64,000 bases of DNA, from assembly GCA_002412925.1 (NCBI GenBank), contig DHVZ01000069.1, positions 62,001 through 126,000 of the forward strand, read 5' to 3'. A program made the position numbers and the translations under genes. Positions 1-8,817 of this stretch are shown one piece after another. Below the pieces are notes generated by a model. That model worked only from the letters and a program-made list of their open reading frames with translations, was not told where the DNA came from and made no database searches. Within the stretch, counting starts at the first letter, position 1. Every line of letters starts with the position of its first letter. This DNA is from Anaerolineales bacterium UBA5195 (GTDB lineage: Bacteria; Chloroflexota; Anaerolineae; Anaerolineales; Villigracilaceae).

Positions 1-870
1 TAGAGTGGCTGACAACTTCAAGCTGAAAGGTTGACCGGGGACCAGCGAAACCGCCTCCCTGGAGCCTGAGTCGAAAACAACCTGGCGGGTTCCTTCCTCC
101 AAAATTTTAAAGCTGACCAGACCCTCGAATGGGTTGGTCGAAACATTTTCAAGGATCACGCTGGAAGTAATCTCTGCGGAATCGGCCTGATCCGTCCCGG
201 TGAGATGAGGCACGGCCACAATTTGCTGCCCGCTGAGGTAGACCGGGTTGGTTGCCTCCAGGCTAACAGAACGGACAATCCCGCCATAATTCCACCAGTC
301 ATACGACCAGCCGGCGCGTAATTCAGCCGGGATGCGCACAGAATTGATTTTGTTATCCACCCGCACGGCAATGACATTCTCCTGCCCGGGTTTCAACAAG
401 CTGCTGACCTCGAATTCGAAGGGGGTATACCCACCTTCGTGTTCGCCCACGGGTACGCCGTTGATCCAAACCTGCGCCAGGTAGAAAACCGCCTGGAAAC
501 GCAGCCGCAGGTGCAGCGCTTCCAGGTTTTTGGGCAAAGTGAATTGATAACGATACCAGGCCAGCCCATTGTATTGGGAATATTTGGGCATCACGTTCCA
601 GGTATGTGGCACTGCAACGGTTTGCCAGGCAGAATCGTCATACTCAGGCGCGAACCAGGCCTGGGCTTCGCCCTTCTGTTTGGCATCGACCGCAAAACGC
701 CAGTCTCCATCCAGGGAGAGGAAATTAACCGGGCGAATGACAAGGGTTGAAATTTTGGGAGTGGGTCTCATGGGTTCCTGTGTACTTTCCATCTTCGAGG
801 TCACTGGCTGGCAGACAGTCAAAAGCAGCAGGCAGGCAAGCATTCCGGGGAGAAAGCGGATCAGTTTCAT
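1..870 (-). CDS. Glycoside hydrolase family 2 protein, N-terminal part (cut by window edge)
   Basis: The 290 visible residues match the N-terminal sugar-binding jelly-roll and start of the Ig-like domain of GH2 enzymes (beta-galactosidase, beta-glucuronidase, beta-mannosidase). The motifs LDGDWRF, VPHTWN, LAWYRYQF, VWINGVPVGEHEGGY and YDWWNYGGI follow in family order. The N-terminus is a hydrophobic signal ending in LTVC, a poor lipobox, so the enzyme is probably exported and perhaps lipidated. The catalytic domain lies beyond the left edge, so substrate cannot be read; the GH42 and GH43 neighbours suggest a galactoside. The ATG at 868-870 is 27 bases after the preceding stop, so it is the last visible gene of the leftward operon. 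Confidence 0.88.
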   Translation of the reverse strand, partial: MKLIRFLPGMLACLLLLTVCQPVTSKMESTQEPMRPTPKISTLVIRPVNFLSLDGDWRFAVDAKQKGEAQAWFAPEYDDSAWQTVAVPHTWNVMPKYSQYNGLAWYRYQFTLPKNLEALHLRLRFQAVFYLAQVWINGVPVGEHEGGYTPFEFEVSSLLKPGQENVIAVRVDNKINSVRIPAELRAGWSYDWWNYGGIVRSVSLEATNPVYLSGQQIVAVPHLTGTDQADSAEITSSVILENVSTNPFEGLVSFKILEEGTRQVVFDSGSREAVSLVPGQPFSLKLSATL

Positions 871-897
871 CAAACGGCAGCTCCAGTTTTGAAAAAG

Positions 898-2070
898 CTA
901 TTCCAACCACAATCTGACCCTCCGGGCAATCGGTTCAAGTTCTCGCAACAAGATCGGCCTAACCTCCGTGCGCGGGTCAGCAATGATCTGGCTCCAAACC
1001 CGGCCAATTGCATTGGAAAGCATATCTTCGATCAACCCGCTTAACCGCATGTTCACATACGTTCGCCCCTCGAGGACACTTTTAGCGAAAACGCTCAAAT
1101 ACGGGTCTTCTTTAAAATAGCCTTCATTCAGAACGCTCAAACGAGCTGGAAAAAGGCCGGCTCGAATGGCGAAATCCAGTTGTGTTTCGTGCGTGGTCAA
1201 ATGGCGGATGAGTTCAACGGCTTTCTCTGGCTGAGGTGAGTTTTGCCAGAGAACCAGGCTGGAACCGCCAACATAGATCGGCCCCGGAGCCAGGGCCACC
1301 CCGAGATTGACTTTGATCTCAGGAGAGACCTCGTGGAGCGCCGCAGCTGAGGCACCGCTGAGGATGACAGCGACCTTGCGTTCTTGAAACCACTTTCCAA
1401 CTTCTGTGGCCTCGGGGTTTTGGCCTGCCTGTGGCATAAAACGATAAAGGTTGAAATAGCGGATTAATGCCTCAAGGGCTTCGGATTGGTCAAAGAGAAT
1501 CTGATTCTCTTGACCAATTTCACCGCCCAGCCCCCAGATCCAGGTGCAGGCAATTTGAAAAGTATTCAACTTGTTGGCAGTGCCAACCGCCCAGGGGGAT
1601 TGAAACCCCTTTTGCTGCAAGCGATCAAAGGCTTGTTCCATGTTTTCGAAAGAGGTAAAAGCCGTCGTTTCATCCACCCCGGCCTCTTCGAAGATATCGC
1701 GCCAGAAAAGCACGGCGCGCGGATCCACAATCCAGGGCACAGCATAGTGATTTCCAGCAGCATTCAGCGTGTTCCAGGCCACCGGTACAAAGGCAGAAGC
1801 GCCTCCAAAAGAGTCGATTTCCTTTGGAGAGAATAAGCGCAGGGAATTCATCGCCGCCAGGTCATTCACCAACGGCGCGCCAACCTGTGACACATCCACT
1901 CCCTGTCCATGCAGTGCCATGGCAGTAATTTCTGGCTTGTAATTGTTCCAAGGGATGTCTTGAAGCTGGACAGGCCTGGCCTGGGCTCGATTAAATGGTG
2001 CCAAGACCGTATCGTATGGCTCACGCGCATCCTGCGCATCTTTACAAATTGAAAACTTGAGTGCATCCAT
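898..2070 (-). CDS. Family 1 sugar solute-binding protein without export signal
   Basis: The 390 residues look like a complete MalE/SBP_bac_1-type binding protein (motifs PWIVDPRAVLFWRDIFEEAG, GGSSLVLW and a C-terminal helical bundle). It begins directly at mature-type sequence (MDALKFSICKDA) with no signal peptide or lipobox. An AGGAG ribosome site sits about 10 bases before the ATG, so this start is real and the protein should be cytoplasmic. It follows the HTH-GH43 gene by 36 bases and precedes the GH2 gene. Some bacterial regulators use SBP-type sensor domains; here it may be an intracellular sugar sensor or partner of the neighbouring HTH protein. That role is inference; the fold call is firm. 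Confidence 0.82.
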   Translation of the reverse strand: MDALKFSICKDAQDAREPYDTVLAPFNRAQARPVQLQDIPWNNYKPEITAMALHGQGVDVSQVGAPLVNDLAAMNSLRLFSPKEIDSFGGASAFVPVAWNTLNAAGNHYAVPWIVDPRAVLFWRDIFEEAGVDETTAFTSFENMEQAFDRLQQKGFQSPWAVGTANKLNTFQIACTWIWGLGGEIGQENQILFDQSEALEALIRYFNLYRFMPQAGQNPEATEVGKWFQERKVAVILSGASAAALHEVSPEIKVNLGVALAPGPIYVGGSSLVLWQNSPQPEKAVELIRHLTTHETQLDFAIRAGLFPARLSVLNEGYFKEDPYLSVFAKSVLEGRTYVNMRLSGLIEDMLSNAIGRVWSQIIADPRTEVRPILLRELEPIARRVRLWLE

Positions 2071-2106
2071 TTTTTGTCATCTCCTGAGCTGGGGCGGTTC
2101 TGACAC

Positions 2107-3237
2107 CTAAAAGACAGATAAATCCCACTCGTCCAGCCACTCGATCACCATCTGCTCGCCTTCAAAGCGGATTGGCAGCCAGAGATAACGCGAAGAGCCG
2201 ATGTCCTCTTTTTTCCACTGGTCGAACATGGCAATATAAGCATCGTTGTAGCCAGAAACTGGAAAAACGAAGGCGCTCTGCGAGAAAAAGGTTTGATTGG
2301 AGTTGGGGCCAAGGCAGGGGTTCCCGATGACTTTCCACGGTCCTAAAATATTTTCAGCAACCGCGTATTCGGCTGTATTGGGGTCCCAGCCGGTGCATCC
2401 AGAAGACAGGCAATAATATTTCCCCTGACGTTTGAAAACCGCCGGGGCTTCCCGCGAGGCTTTAACAAAGTTCCTGGTGAAAACCCCGGTGGTTTTTCGA
2501 TAGTCTGCGGATAACTCCGCCACATAGAGGGTGGCATTCCACTCAGATGAATGCAACAGATAGGCTTTTCCGTCATCCTCTTTAAAAACCGTCAGATCGC
2601 GACTCTCGGCTTGGTTGGGAGAAAAACTGCCCAGGAATTCATACTGCCCGGCCGGTTGATCACAGACCGCCAAGCCCACCCGCGCGAATTGATAATCTTC
2701 GGTATCGAGATGCAGGAACATGACATACTTTTGGGTCAGGGCGTTGTAAATCACCTTTGGCCGTTCAATAATTTTGTTGATATGCAGTTCATGTGCCGGA
2801 TTATCCTTGACCGCCGGGAGAACCAACCCCAGGTTTTTCCAGTTGTAAAGATCAGTGGATGTGTAGCAGGAAACACCGACTGCATCCACGTTGAATCCAA
2901 TTAGACGATTTTTTTTGGTTGGGGTATCCTTGTTTTCGCCAAACCAGTAATAGATCCCATTTTCGTGCAGGATGCAGCCTCCATGCGCCTGAATCGGATT
3001 CCCATCCTCATCGTTCCAAACTTTTCCGGGGATGAAAGAGTTCCGTTTGCTCCGTTGACGAACCAGGCTGCGCGCCGCTTCACTGGGCGAAAAATCCAGA
3101 TCGGTAATCAGTTGCTGAACATGCTGGCGGGTTTCAGGTGCGACATCTGGTTTATGGTTTAAAACCCGCGAGACGGTCTGGGCCGAAACCCCGGCTGCCG
3201 AGGCAATATCTTTGATTGTTGGTTTGTTTGAGCTCAT
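2107..3237 (-). CDS. LacI-type HTH domain fused to a GH43 (subfamily 24-like) domain
   Basis: Residues 6-50 are a LacI DNA-binding domain (TIKDIASAAGVSAQTVSRVL) and residues 51-63 its hinge helix (EAARSLVRQRS). The usual periplasmic-binding-like effector domain is absent. From about residue 66 the protein is a five-bladed GH43 domain resembling exo-beta-1,3-galactanases: IQAHGGCI, YYWFGE (Glu101), RDLTVFKEDDGKAYLL, REAPAVFKRQGKYY (Glu263) and FFSQSAFVFP (Gln320). In characterised relatives a Glu acid and a Gln base are reported, and both positions seem kept, so activity is possible. There is no signal peptide. The ATG overlaps the GH42 stop (ATGA), so the two are translationally coupled. A regulator whose enzyme domain senses or trims its inducer is the likely reading. 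Confidence 0.87.
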   Translation of the reverse strand: MSSNKPTIKDIASAAGVSAQTVSRVLNHKPDVAPETRQHVQQLITDLDFSPSEAARSLVRQRSKRNSFIPGKVWNDEDGNPIQAHGGCILHENGIYYWFGENKDTPTKKNRLIGFNVDAVGVSCYTSTDLYNWKNLGLVLPAVKDNPAHELHINKIIERPKVIYNALTQKYVMFLHLDTEDYQFARVGLAVCDQPAGQYEFLGSFSPNQAESRDLTVFKEDDGKAYLLHSSEWNATLYVAELSADYRKTTGVFTRNFVKASREAPAVFKRQGKYYCLSSGCTGWDPNTAEYAVAENILGPWKVIGNPCLGPNSNQTFFSQSAFVFPVSGYNDAYIAMFDQWKKEDIGSSRYLWLPIRFEGEQMVIEWLDEWDLSVF

Positions 3238-5231
3238 GGTTGACTCGTGAGAATGAGCACATCGTTGGCCGCCAGTTGAATGGCCCCCGAGACGAGCGTA
3301 TCGTTCAGCAAATTACGGTGCGCGCTTGGAAGCCGGATCAACTGCGGCGAATCAGTGGAGTTCAAGACAAAGCGAAAGACCCGTTCTCCCTGCCAGCGTT
3401 CGCAGACTTCAACCCCAGGGGGTGTTTCCAATTCACAGACCAGCCCTTTTTCTTTCAAGAGCCAGCCCAGAACGGCTTCATGGAAAACGTCGCTGCCAAA
3501 AGCACCCAGATAAATTGCCTGCCCCAGGCCAAATTGGTTGCGGGTGATGGCTGGCTTGCCAGCGTAATAATCCTGGGTATAACAGGCCAACACTTCCGCG
3601 CCCTGAGGAGCAAGAATGTCGCACCAGGTTTGGACGGGAAGCGCCTGCCCAGCCAGTTCGCCCTCTTCAAAAATTATCGACTGTGACAAATCAGGTGTGA
3701 GGGCATCGTACTCATCCACGCTTACCCCGCAGAGCTCGGCCAGCAGCCCGGGCAAGGGCTGGTTAACCACCACGTTGTCAACATCCTTGACACCTGTGCG
3801 CGGCGTAACCACCAACCAGCCTCCAGCGCGGACATATTCTTGCAGGTTCGCGGCGACTTCCTCGGTCAGGATATGGAGCGCAGGGGCAATCACTAGTCCG
3901 TATTTGGACAGATCTACGGTTGGGGAAACCACGTCCACACTGACGTTACGTTTCCACAGCGCAGTGTAAATCTGTGCCAGGTACTTTTCATAACCGAACT
4001 CAGGGCTGTTACCCTGCACCTGGAAAGCAAAACGTGCCTCATAGGATTGGAGGATGGCGACTTTTGAGCGAGGCTCCGCGCCGGAGATTTCAGCGCCGAT
4101 GCGCTGTAGTTCCGCACCCATTTGCTTGATCTCATCATAGCGGCGTCCGGCCCGCCCGTCATGCTCCAACAATCCGTGCCAGTACTGTTCGGCCCCGAAG
4201 CGAGCCGTGCGCCAGCGGAAGAAAACCACCCCATCTGCGCCATGCGCAATCGACTGGTAGGCCCAACGCCGCAAGACGCCTGGCCGAGGGGTGCTGCTGA
4301 GCGTCTGCCAACCGGTTGGCCCGGCTTGTTGTTCCATGACCCAGAAATTTTTATTTTTCAACCCGCGCATGGCCGCGTGACCCAGGGCTGGGGAGGCGGG
4401 GGTATGCGCCCACTTATGCCAGAACCCAAACGGATAATTATTCCAACTGACAAAATCGAGGGGTTTAGCCAGGTCAAAATAATCCAACCCATCATATTCA
4501 AAACCCATCATGTCATGCGTGATGAAATGGTTCGGGCAGGTGGAACGCAGGATCTCAACTTGCTCTTGCTGAAAGGTCACATAGGTGTCGGAAACAAAGC
4601 GCCTGAAATCGAGCGCCAGGGATGGATTCGGCGGCGCACCGGAGATGGTTGAAGGCAGGGGGATTTGATCCCAAGCACTGTAAGTCTGGCTCCAAAAGAT
4701 CGTTCCAAAGCGTTCGTTCAACTCGCTGAGGGTGCCATAACGTTCCTTCAGCCAAATCTGAAAACCTGCACGACAAACGGGACAGAAGCAGCGATCGCCG
4801 AATTCGTTATCCGTCTGCCAGCCAATCACCGCCGGGTTGGCGGCATAATGTTCGGCCATGGCGGCGGTAATGCTGCGTGAGCGTTCCCGGTAAAGTGGAT
4901 GACTGGGGCAATTAATCCGCCGCGTGCCAAAGCTGACGCGTGAGCCGTCTTCGCGGGTGCGCAAAATCTCTGGAGTTTTCTGAGCCAGCCAGGCGGGTGG
5001 AGAAGCGGTTGGCGTTCCCAGAACCACAGCAATCCCCTGGTGGTGGAAGATCTCAATCGCCCGGTCCAACCAATCAAAGTTGAAAATGCCCTCTGCAGGT
5101 TCCATTTTGACCCAGGCAAATTCTGCCAATCGAACAACGTTCATCCCGGCTGCGAGCATCAACTGCGCGTCAATCGCCCAGCGCTCCTCCGGCCAATGTT
5201 CAGGATAATAATCAACGCCAAAATTAATCAT
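3234..5231 (-). CDS. Glycoside hydrolase family 42 beta-galactosidase
   Basis: A 665-residue protein of normal GH42 length that would hydrolyse terminal beta-D-galactosides in the cytoplasm (no signal peptide). The TIM barrel begins GVDYYPEHWP and carries the acid/base Glu143 in TDNEFG and the nucleophile Glu300 in WVMEQQAG. The CFCPVC motif fits the zinc-binding Cys cluster of many GH42 enzymes. The trimerisation domain and a small C-terminal beta domain follow. The start has an AGGAG site 7 bases upstream. It lies between the permease genes and the HTH-GH43 gene, as expected for an enzyme acting on imported galacto-oligosaccharides. Confidence 0.95.
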   Translation of the reverse strand: MINFGVDYYPEHWPEERWAIDAQLMLAAGMNVVRLAEFAWVKMEPAEGIFNFDWLDRAIEIFHHQGIAVVLGTPTASPPAWLAQKTPEILRTREDGSRVSFGTRRINCPSHPLYRERSRSITAAMAEHYAANPAVIGWQTDNEFGDRCFCPVCRAGFQIWLKERYGTLSELNERFGTIFWSQTYSAWDQIPLPSTISGAPPNPSLALDFRRFVSDTYVTFQQEQVEILRSTCPNHFITHDMMGFEYDGLDYFDLAKPLDFVSWNNYPFGFWHKWAHTPASPALGHAAMRGLKNKNFWVMEQQAGPTGWQTLSSTPRPGVLRRWAYQSIAHGADGVVFFRWRTARFGAEQYWHGLLEHDGRAGRRYDEIKQMGAELQRIGAEISGAEPRSKVAILQSYEARFAFQVQGNSPEFGYEKYLAQIYTALWKRNVSVDVVSPTVDLSKYGLVIAPALHILTEEVAANLQEYVRAGGWLVVTPRTGVKDVDNVVVNQPLPGLLAELCGVSVDEYDALTPDLSQSIIFEEGELAGQALPVQTWCDILAPQGAEVLACYTQDYYAGKPAITRNQFGLGQAIYLGAFGSDVFHEAVLGWLLKEKGLVCELETPPGVEVCERWQGERVFRFVLNSTDSPQLIRLPSAHRNLLNDTLVSGAIQLAANDVLILTSQP

Positions 5232-5338
5232 ACGATCTCCTGCTGCGTGCGGATGAGGGTGTCATAACTACTCAGGACCGGCCATGCTTGGCCGTCTGCA
5301 ACGAATTTTTTAGATTAAACAGGCTTCCAAGCGAATAT

Positions 5339-6175
5339 TTAGCCTTTAACGGCTCCAGCGGTGATGCCTTCAACAAACTGGCGCTGAAAAACCAGGAAAA
5401 TGATTAGTAAAGGAATCAGGCTAACCACCGACATCGCCATCTGTTCACCCCAAGCGGTTAAACCAGCGCCACCGGATAAGGCATTGATCGCCAGTGTAAT
5501 GGTCTGGTTGGCCGGGGATTTCAGGTAAATGAGCGGACCGAGGTAATTGTTCCAACTGCCCATGAAAAAAATCAGGCCCAGGCTGGTCATCCCCGGCGCG
5601 ATGATTGGCAAGATAATACTGATGAAAATCCTGAATTCAGAGGCGCCATCGATGCGCGCGGCATCCATCAGTTCATCATTAATCGTGGAAATATACTGTC
5701 TGAAAAAGAAAATCCCAAAGGCGTTGGCGGCGCCAGGAATGATCAGCGGCCAGAAGGTATCGACCCAGCCCAGCTTGCGCATGATCACAAATGACGGCAC
5801 CATCATGACTGCCCCCGGGATGATCATGGTTGCCAGAAGCAGCGCAAAAAGAATTTTCTTGCCCGGAAATTCGAATTTGGCAAATCCGTAACCGCCCAGG
5901 GCCGTAAAAAACAGGCTGAGCAAGGTGGAAGCCAGGGCAATCACAAACGTATTTTGCAAAACGCCGAGCAGGTTCTTTTTCTGAAAGATGTAGAGATAGT
6001 TGGTCAGAACTGGGTTATCTGGGAACAATTTAGGGGGATAGCCGAAAATATCTTGAGGCAGCTTGAAGGAGGTGCTCAACATCCAGGCGAAGGGCAGAAT
6101 CATGAAAATTGAAAGGATAATCAAGCCTGTGTAGAGGAGCAGATCAACGAGAATTTTTTGAGTGCGTTTGGACAT
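5339..6175 (-). CDS. Carbohydrate ABC transporter permease, MalG type
   Basis: Inner-membrane subunit of a CUT1 sugar importer, 278 residues with six hydrophobic segments. The cytoplasmic EAA loop that contacts the ATPase is DAARIDGASEFRIFISIILP, typical of MalG/LacG-like proteins. AAGGAG precedes the ATG. It follows the MalF-type gene by 13 bases and precedes GH42. No ATP-binding subunit gene is present in the locus, so a shared MsmK/UgpC-type ATPase encoded elsewhere is probably used. Confidence 0.95.
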   Translation of the reverse strand: MSKRTQKILVDLLLYTGLIILSIFMILPFAWMLSTSFKLPQDIFGYPPKLFPDNPVLTNYLYIFQKKNLLGVLQNTFVIALASTLLSLFFTALGGYGFAKFEFPGKKILFALLLATMIIPGAVMMVPSFVIMRKLGWVDTFWPLIIPGAANAFGIFFFRQYISTINDELMDAARIDGASEFRIFISIILPIIAPGMTSLGLIFFMGSWNNYLGPLIYLKSPANQTITLAINALSGGAGLTAWGEQMAMSVVSLIPLLIIFLVFQRQFVEGITAGAVKG

Positions 6176-6188
6176 GGTCTCAAGCTCC

Positions 6189-7112
6189 TTAATCCTGCTC
6201 GCGGTTCAAGCGGAATTGGATGATGGTCAGAATAAAGATGAGTGCAAAGAAGGTGTAACCGAGGGCCGAAGCATAACCAAATTGGTTGCTCCCGAAAGCA
6301 ATCCCGTAAATGCGCAGCAGCGGAGTAATGGTGGCATTGACCGGTCCGCCGCGCGTCAGGGTGGAAACTTCTGTGAACAGCCCAAAACTCCCGATCGTGG
6401 AGTTGATCGTGCAAAAGAGAATCACCGGGCGCATGAGTGGGACTGTGACATTGAAAAAGGCCTGGATTGGGGAGGCGCCATCCACCAGCGCTGCTTCCGT
6501 CAAATCGCGCGGGATGGTTTGCAAACCAGCCAGCATGATGACCATGTTGTAGCCCAACCAGGCCCAAATGATCAACAAACTGAGCGAGATGCGCGCCCAC
6601 CAGACACTTTCCAACCAGGGGATGGTTTCCAAACCGGCATATTTGAGAATGACATTAAATAGACCATTCTGTTTCTCGAGCAAGATGCGAAAGGCAAACC
6701 CGGCCGCAACCATGTTGGTGATGAAGGGCAGGAAAATCAAGGTTCTGAAGAAACGGAACCCTTTGACCCGGCCTGAATTCAGCAAAACAGCCAAAACCAG
6801 GGCCAGGAATAACATGATCGGAACATAGAGAAAGAAAAGGATGACACCATTGGCCATCGACTGCCAGAAGACTTTATCCTTCGCAATCAAACCAAAGTTG
6901 ACCAACCCGGAAAACGCCATTGGGCCAACGCCTTTCCACTTGGTGAAGCTCAGGTAGATGGAGAGCACCATCGGGTAAAGGCTAAAGATGGCAAACAAAA
7001 TATAAAACGGGGAAACAAACGCATAAGCCCAACGCGCCTTTTGGATGCGCTGCAACCAGGCTGGGGCAAATTTCTTTGGATCGTTTGCAAGGATTTGTTC
7101 TGGTTGAGCCAT
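6189..7112 (-). CDS. Carbohydrate ABC transporter permease, MalF type
   Basis: The first membrane subunit of the importer, 307 residues with six hydrophobic spans and an EAA loop (EAALVDGASPIQAFFNVTVP). The start is set at the ATG at 7110-7112 (MAQPEQIL) because GGAGG lies 5 bases upstream. A longer frame from 7139 would begin inside a strong hairpin and has no ribosome site. The partner permease follows after 13 bases, and the lipoprotein gene lies upstream beyond the hairpin. Confidence 0.94.
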   Translation of the reverse strand: MAQPEQILANDPKKFAPAWLQRIQKARWAYAFVSPFYILFAIFSLYPMVLSIYLSFTKWKGVGPMAFSGLVNFGLIAKDKVFWQSMANGVILFFLYVPIMLFLALVLAVLLNSGRVKGFRFFRTLIFLPFITNMVAAGFAFRILLEKQNGLFNVILKYAGLETIPWLESVWWARISLSLLIIWAWLGYNMVIMLAGLQTIPRDLTEAALVDGASPIQAFFNVTVPLMRPVILFCTINSTIGSFGLFTEVSTLTRGGPVNATITPLLRIYGIAFGSNQFGYASALGYTFFALIFILTIIQFRLNREQD

Positions 7113-7122
7113 GTTTGCCTCC

Positions 7123-7156
7123 AAAGGCTGTGGGATCAATCGATCCCACAGCCTTT
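7123..7156 (-). terminator. Hairpin between binding-protein and permease genes
   Basis: A perfect 15-bp stem (AAAGGCTGTGGGATC and its complement) with a 4-base loop lies between the binding-protein stop and the permease ribosome site. In the direction of transcription it is not followed by a U-run, so it is more likely an mRNA-stabilising or partially attenuating structure than a full terminator. Such structures usually keep binding-protein levels above permease levels. Confidence 0.7.
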
Positions 7157-7171
7157 TTTGAAATTGACGAT

Positions 7172-8590
7172 CTAGGGCATGCCAGTTTCAAGACGAACGG
7201 CATCCGCCGCTTCCTTGAAAGCTTGTTCTGCACTCATGGTGCCTAAGGCGTAGTTTTGAAGCGCCTTAGACGCATTGCTGGACATTGTCACGGCATACTG
7301 ACCGTAAACGAAGCCAAAAGGAACCTTCGTAGCCACATCAGCAAAGAATGCACGTGTAATCTGTCCGCCGAAATAGGCATCAGCTTCCTGGAAGACTGGA
7401 TCAGCATAGGTTGCCTTGTTTGCCGGGAAGTAATCGCTGTAAACGAATTGCGCAACTTGATTCTTGGTGTCCAGATTCATGTATTCGATGAAAGCCCGCG
7501 CTGCCCCGGGGTTTTGGGCGCCTTCGGGAATGAAGTAAGCGGAACCGCCCTGGTTGGAAGCGCGAACGCCACCCGCTGTGTAGGCGGGCATCAATGCCAC
7601 ACCCCAGTTACCAGCCTGGTCAGCCGCAACCCAGGTCTTCAGAAAATTGCCCATCCAGGCTCCAATGACGATTGTGGCCACCGGAGGGGTATCCTTATTA
7701 TCCATTTTGGCATTCAGTTCAGCATACCAGGGGTCGGTCCATTCAAGCGAGTCGCTGACAACATCGGCTTTCCAAAAGGCTCCAATTTTTTCGGCGGCTT
7801 CAACCGCGGAGGGAGCATCGATGGTCACTTTGCCTTCGGCATCATAATAGCCAAGTCCCTGCTGCCAGAGCATATTTTCGAGCATCGTGCCGTAGTTATT
7901 GGCTTTATTTTGCGCGAAGCACTTCAAACCAGTTTTCTCTTTGATCGTCTGACAGGTGGCCAGATAATCTTCATAGGTGGCAATCTGAGCGCTGACAGAC
8001 TCGGGGTCCGATTTCAAACCGGCAGCTTCAAAAATATCGCGGCGGTAGAAAGTCACCACCGGGCCAATATCCCACGGCGCGCAGTAAACCTTGCCATCCT
8101 TGCTGCAATAGCCCATCATCGTTGCATTCAGATCGTCTTTGTAAGGTTCAACAATTCCGGTCATATCTGCCAGGCCGCCCAGTTCAACCAGAGCGGTAAT
8201 ACTGCGATATTCAGTTACCGCCAGATCGGGAACACCGGTGCCGCCCTGAATCGCCAGGGCAACCTGATTGGCAACTTCAGGGGGGGCATTATTAACGATC
8301 TCAATTTCAACTTCCGGATATTCTGCCTTGAAGCCTTCCAGAACGGTTTTTTCCCAGACATCCTGGTTGGCTTTCTGGGCCCAGATCACAAGCTTCCCGG
8401 ATGGTTTTTCCATGACGGGCGCCTCGGTTGCAGCCGGAGCTTCTGCAGCCGCCGGGGCTTCGGTAGCGGCTGGCGCAGCGGGGGCTTCAGTTGTAGCCGG
8501 AACTTCAGTGGCAGCTGGCCCACAGGCAGACAGAATCATCACGGCCAGAATCAGAACGGCCAAAACTTTGTAAAGTGACTTTGTAGACAT
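7172..8590 (-). CDS. Sugar-binding lipoprotein of CUT1 ABC importer
   Basis: A 472-residue extracellular solute-binding protein anchored by a lipobox (LSAC, Cys near residue 23). A low-complexity Ala/Thr/Glu/Pro tether of about 35 residues precedes the two-lobed SBP_bac_1 domain (KLVIWAQKANQDVW, GGTGVPDLAVTEY, YCAPWDIGPVVTFYRRDIFEAAG). It would deliver an oligosaccharide to the two permeases encoded next. GH42, HTH-GH43 and GH2 in the same operon point to a galactoside, but the ligand cannot be read from sequence. Transcription probably starts in the 227-base gap after the LacI gene. Confidence 0.95.
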   Translation of the reverse strand: MSTKSLYKVLAVLILAVMILSACGPAATEVPATTEAPAAPAATEAPAAAEAPAATEAPVMEKPSGKLVIWAQKANQDVWEKTVLEGFKAEYPEVEIEIVNNAPPEVANQVALAIQGGTGVPDLAVTEYRSITALVELGGLADMTGIVEPYKDDLNATMMGYCSKDGKVYCAPWDIGPVVTFYRRDIFEAAGLKSDPESVSAQIATYEDYLATCQTIKEKTGLKCFAQNKANNYGTMLENMLWQQGLGYYDAEGKVTIDAPSAVEAAEKIGAFWKADVVSDSLEWTDPWYAELNAKMDNKDTPPVATIVIGAWMGNFLKTWVAADQAGNWGVALMPAYTAGGVRASNQGGSAYFIPEGAQNPGAARAFIEYMNLDTKNQVAQFVYSDYFPANKATYADPVFQEADAYFGGQITRAFFADVATKVPFGFVYGQYAVTMSSNASKALQNYALGTMSAEQAFKEAADAVRLETGMP

Positions 8591-8682
8591 TTCTTTCTCC
8601 TTAAGCTGTTCAAGTTGAAAAATTTGACGGTTATAATAGGCAAGAGATCAGTAACCACCTTTGACGGTGACCTGTCTCGCCC

Positions 8683-8728
8683 GAGGCGCACACCCCAGAC
8701 GCCAATCTACTGGTGTGCGCCTCTTTTT
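8683..8728. other. 12-bp inverted repeat in the 227-base leader of the sugar operon
   Basis: GAGGCGCACACC and its exact complement are separated by 17 bases and followed by TTTTT on the plus strand. It lies between the LacI stop and the binding-protein start. On the transcribed minus strand no U-run follows, so it could be a leader hairpin, an operator, or a terminator of rightward antisense transcription. The rest of this gap shows no other clear structure. Confidence 0.6.
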
Positions 8729-8817
8729 GTTGATCACAGTGAATTTTGATAGAAAACCACCTCCTCCTCAGGTAATTTTTTTCTTGTTCGTATCTATTTT
8801 CATTCATAGGCGGAAAA

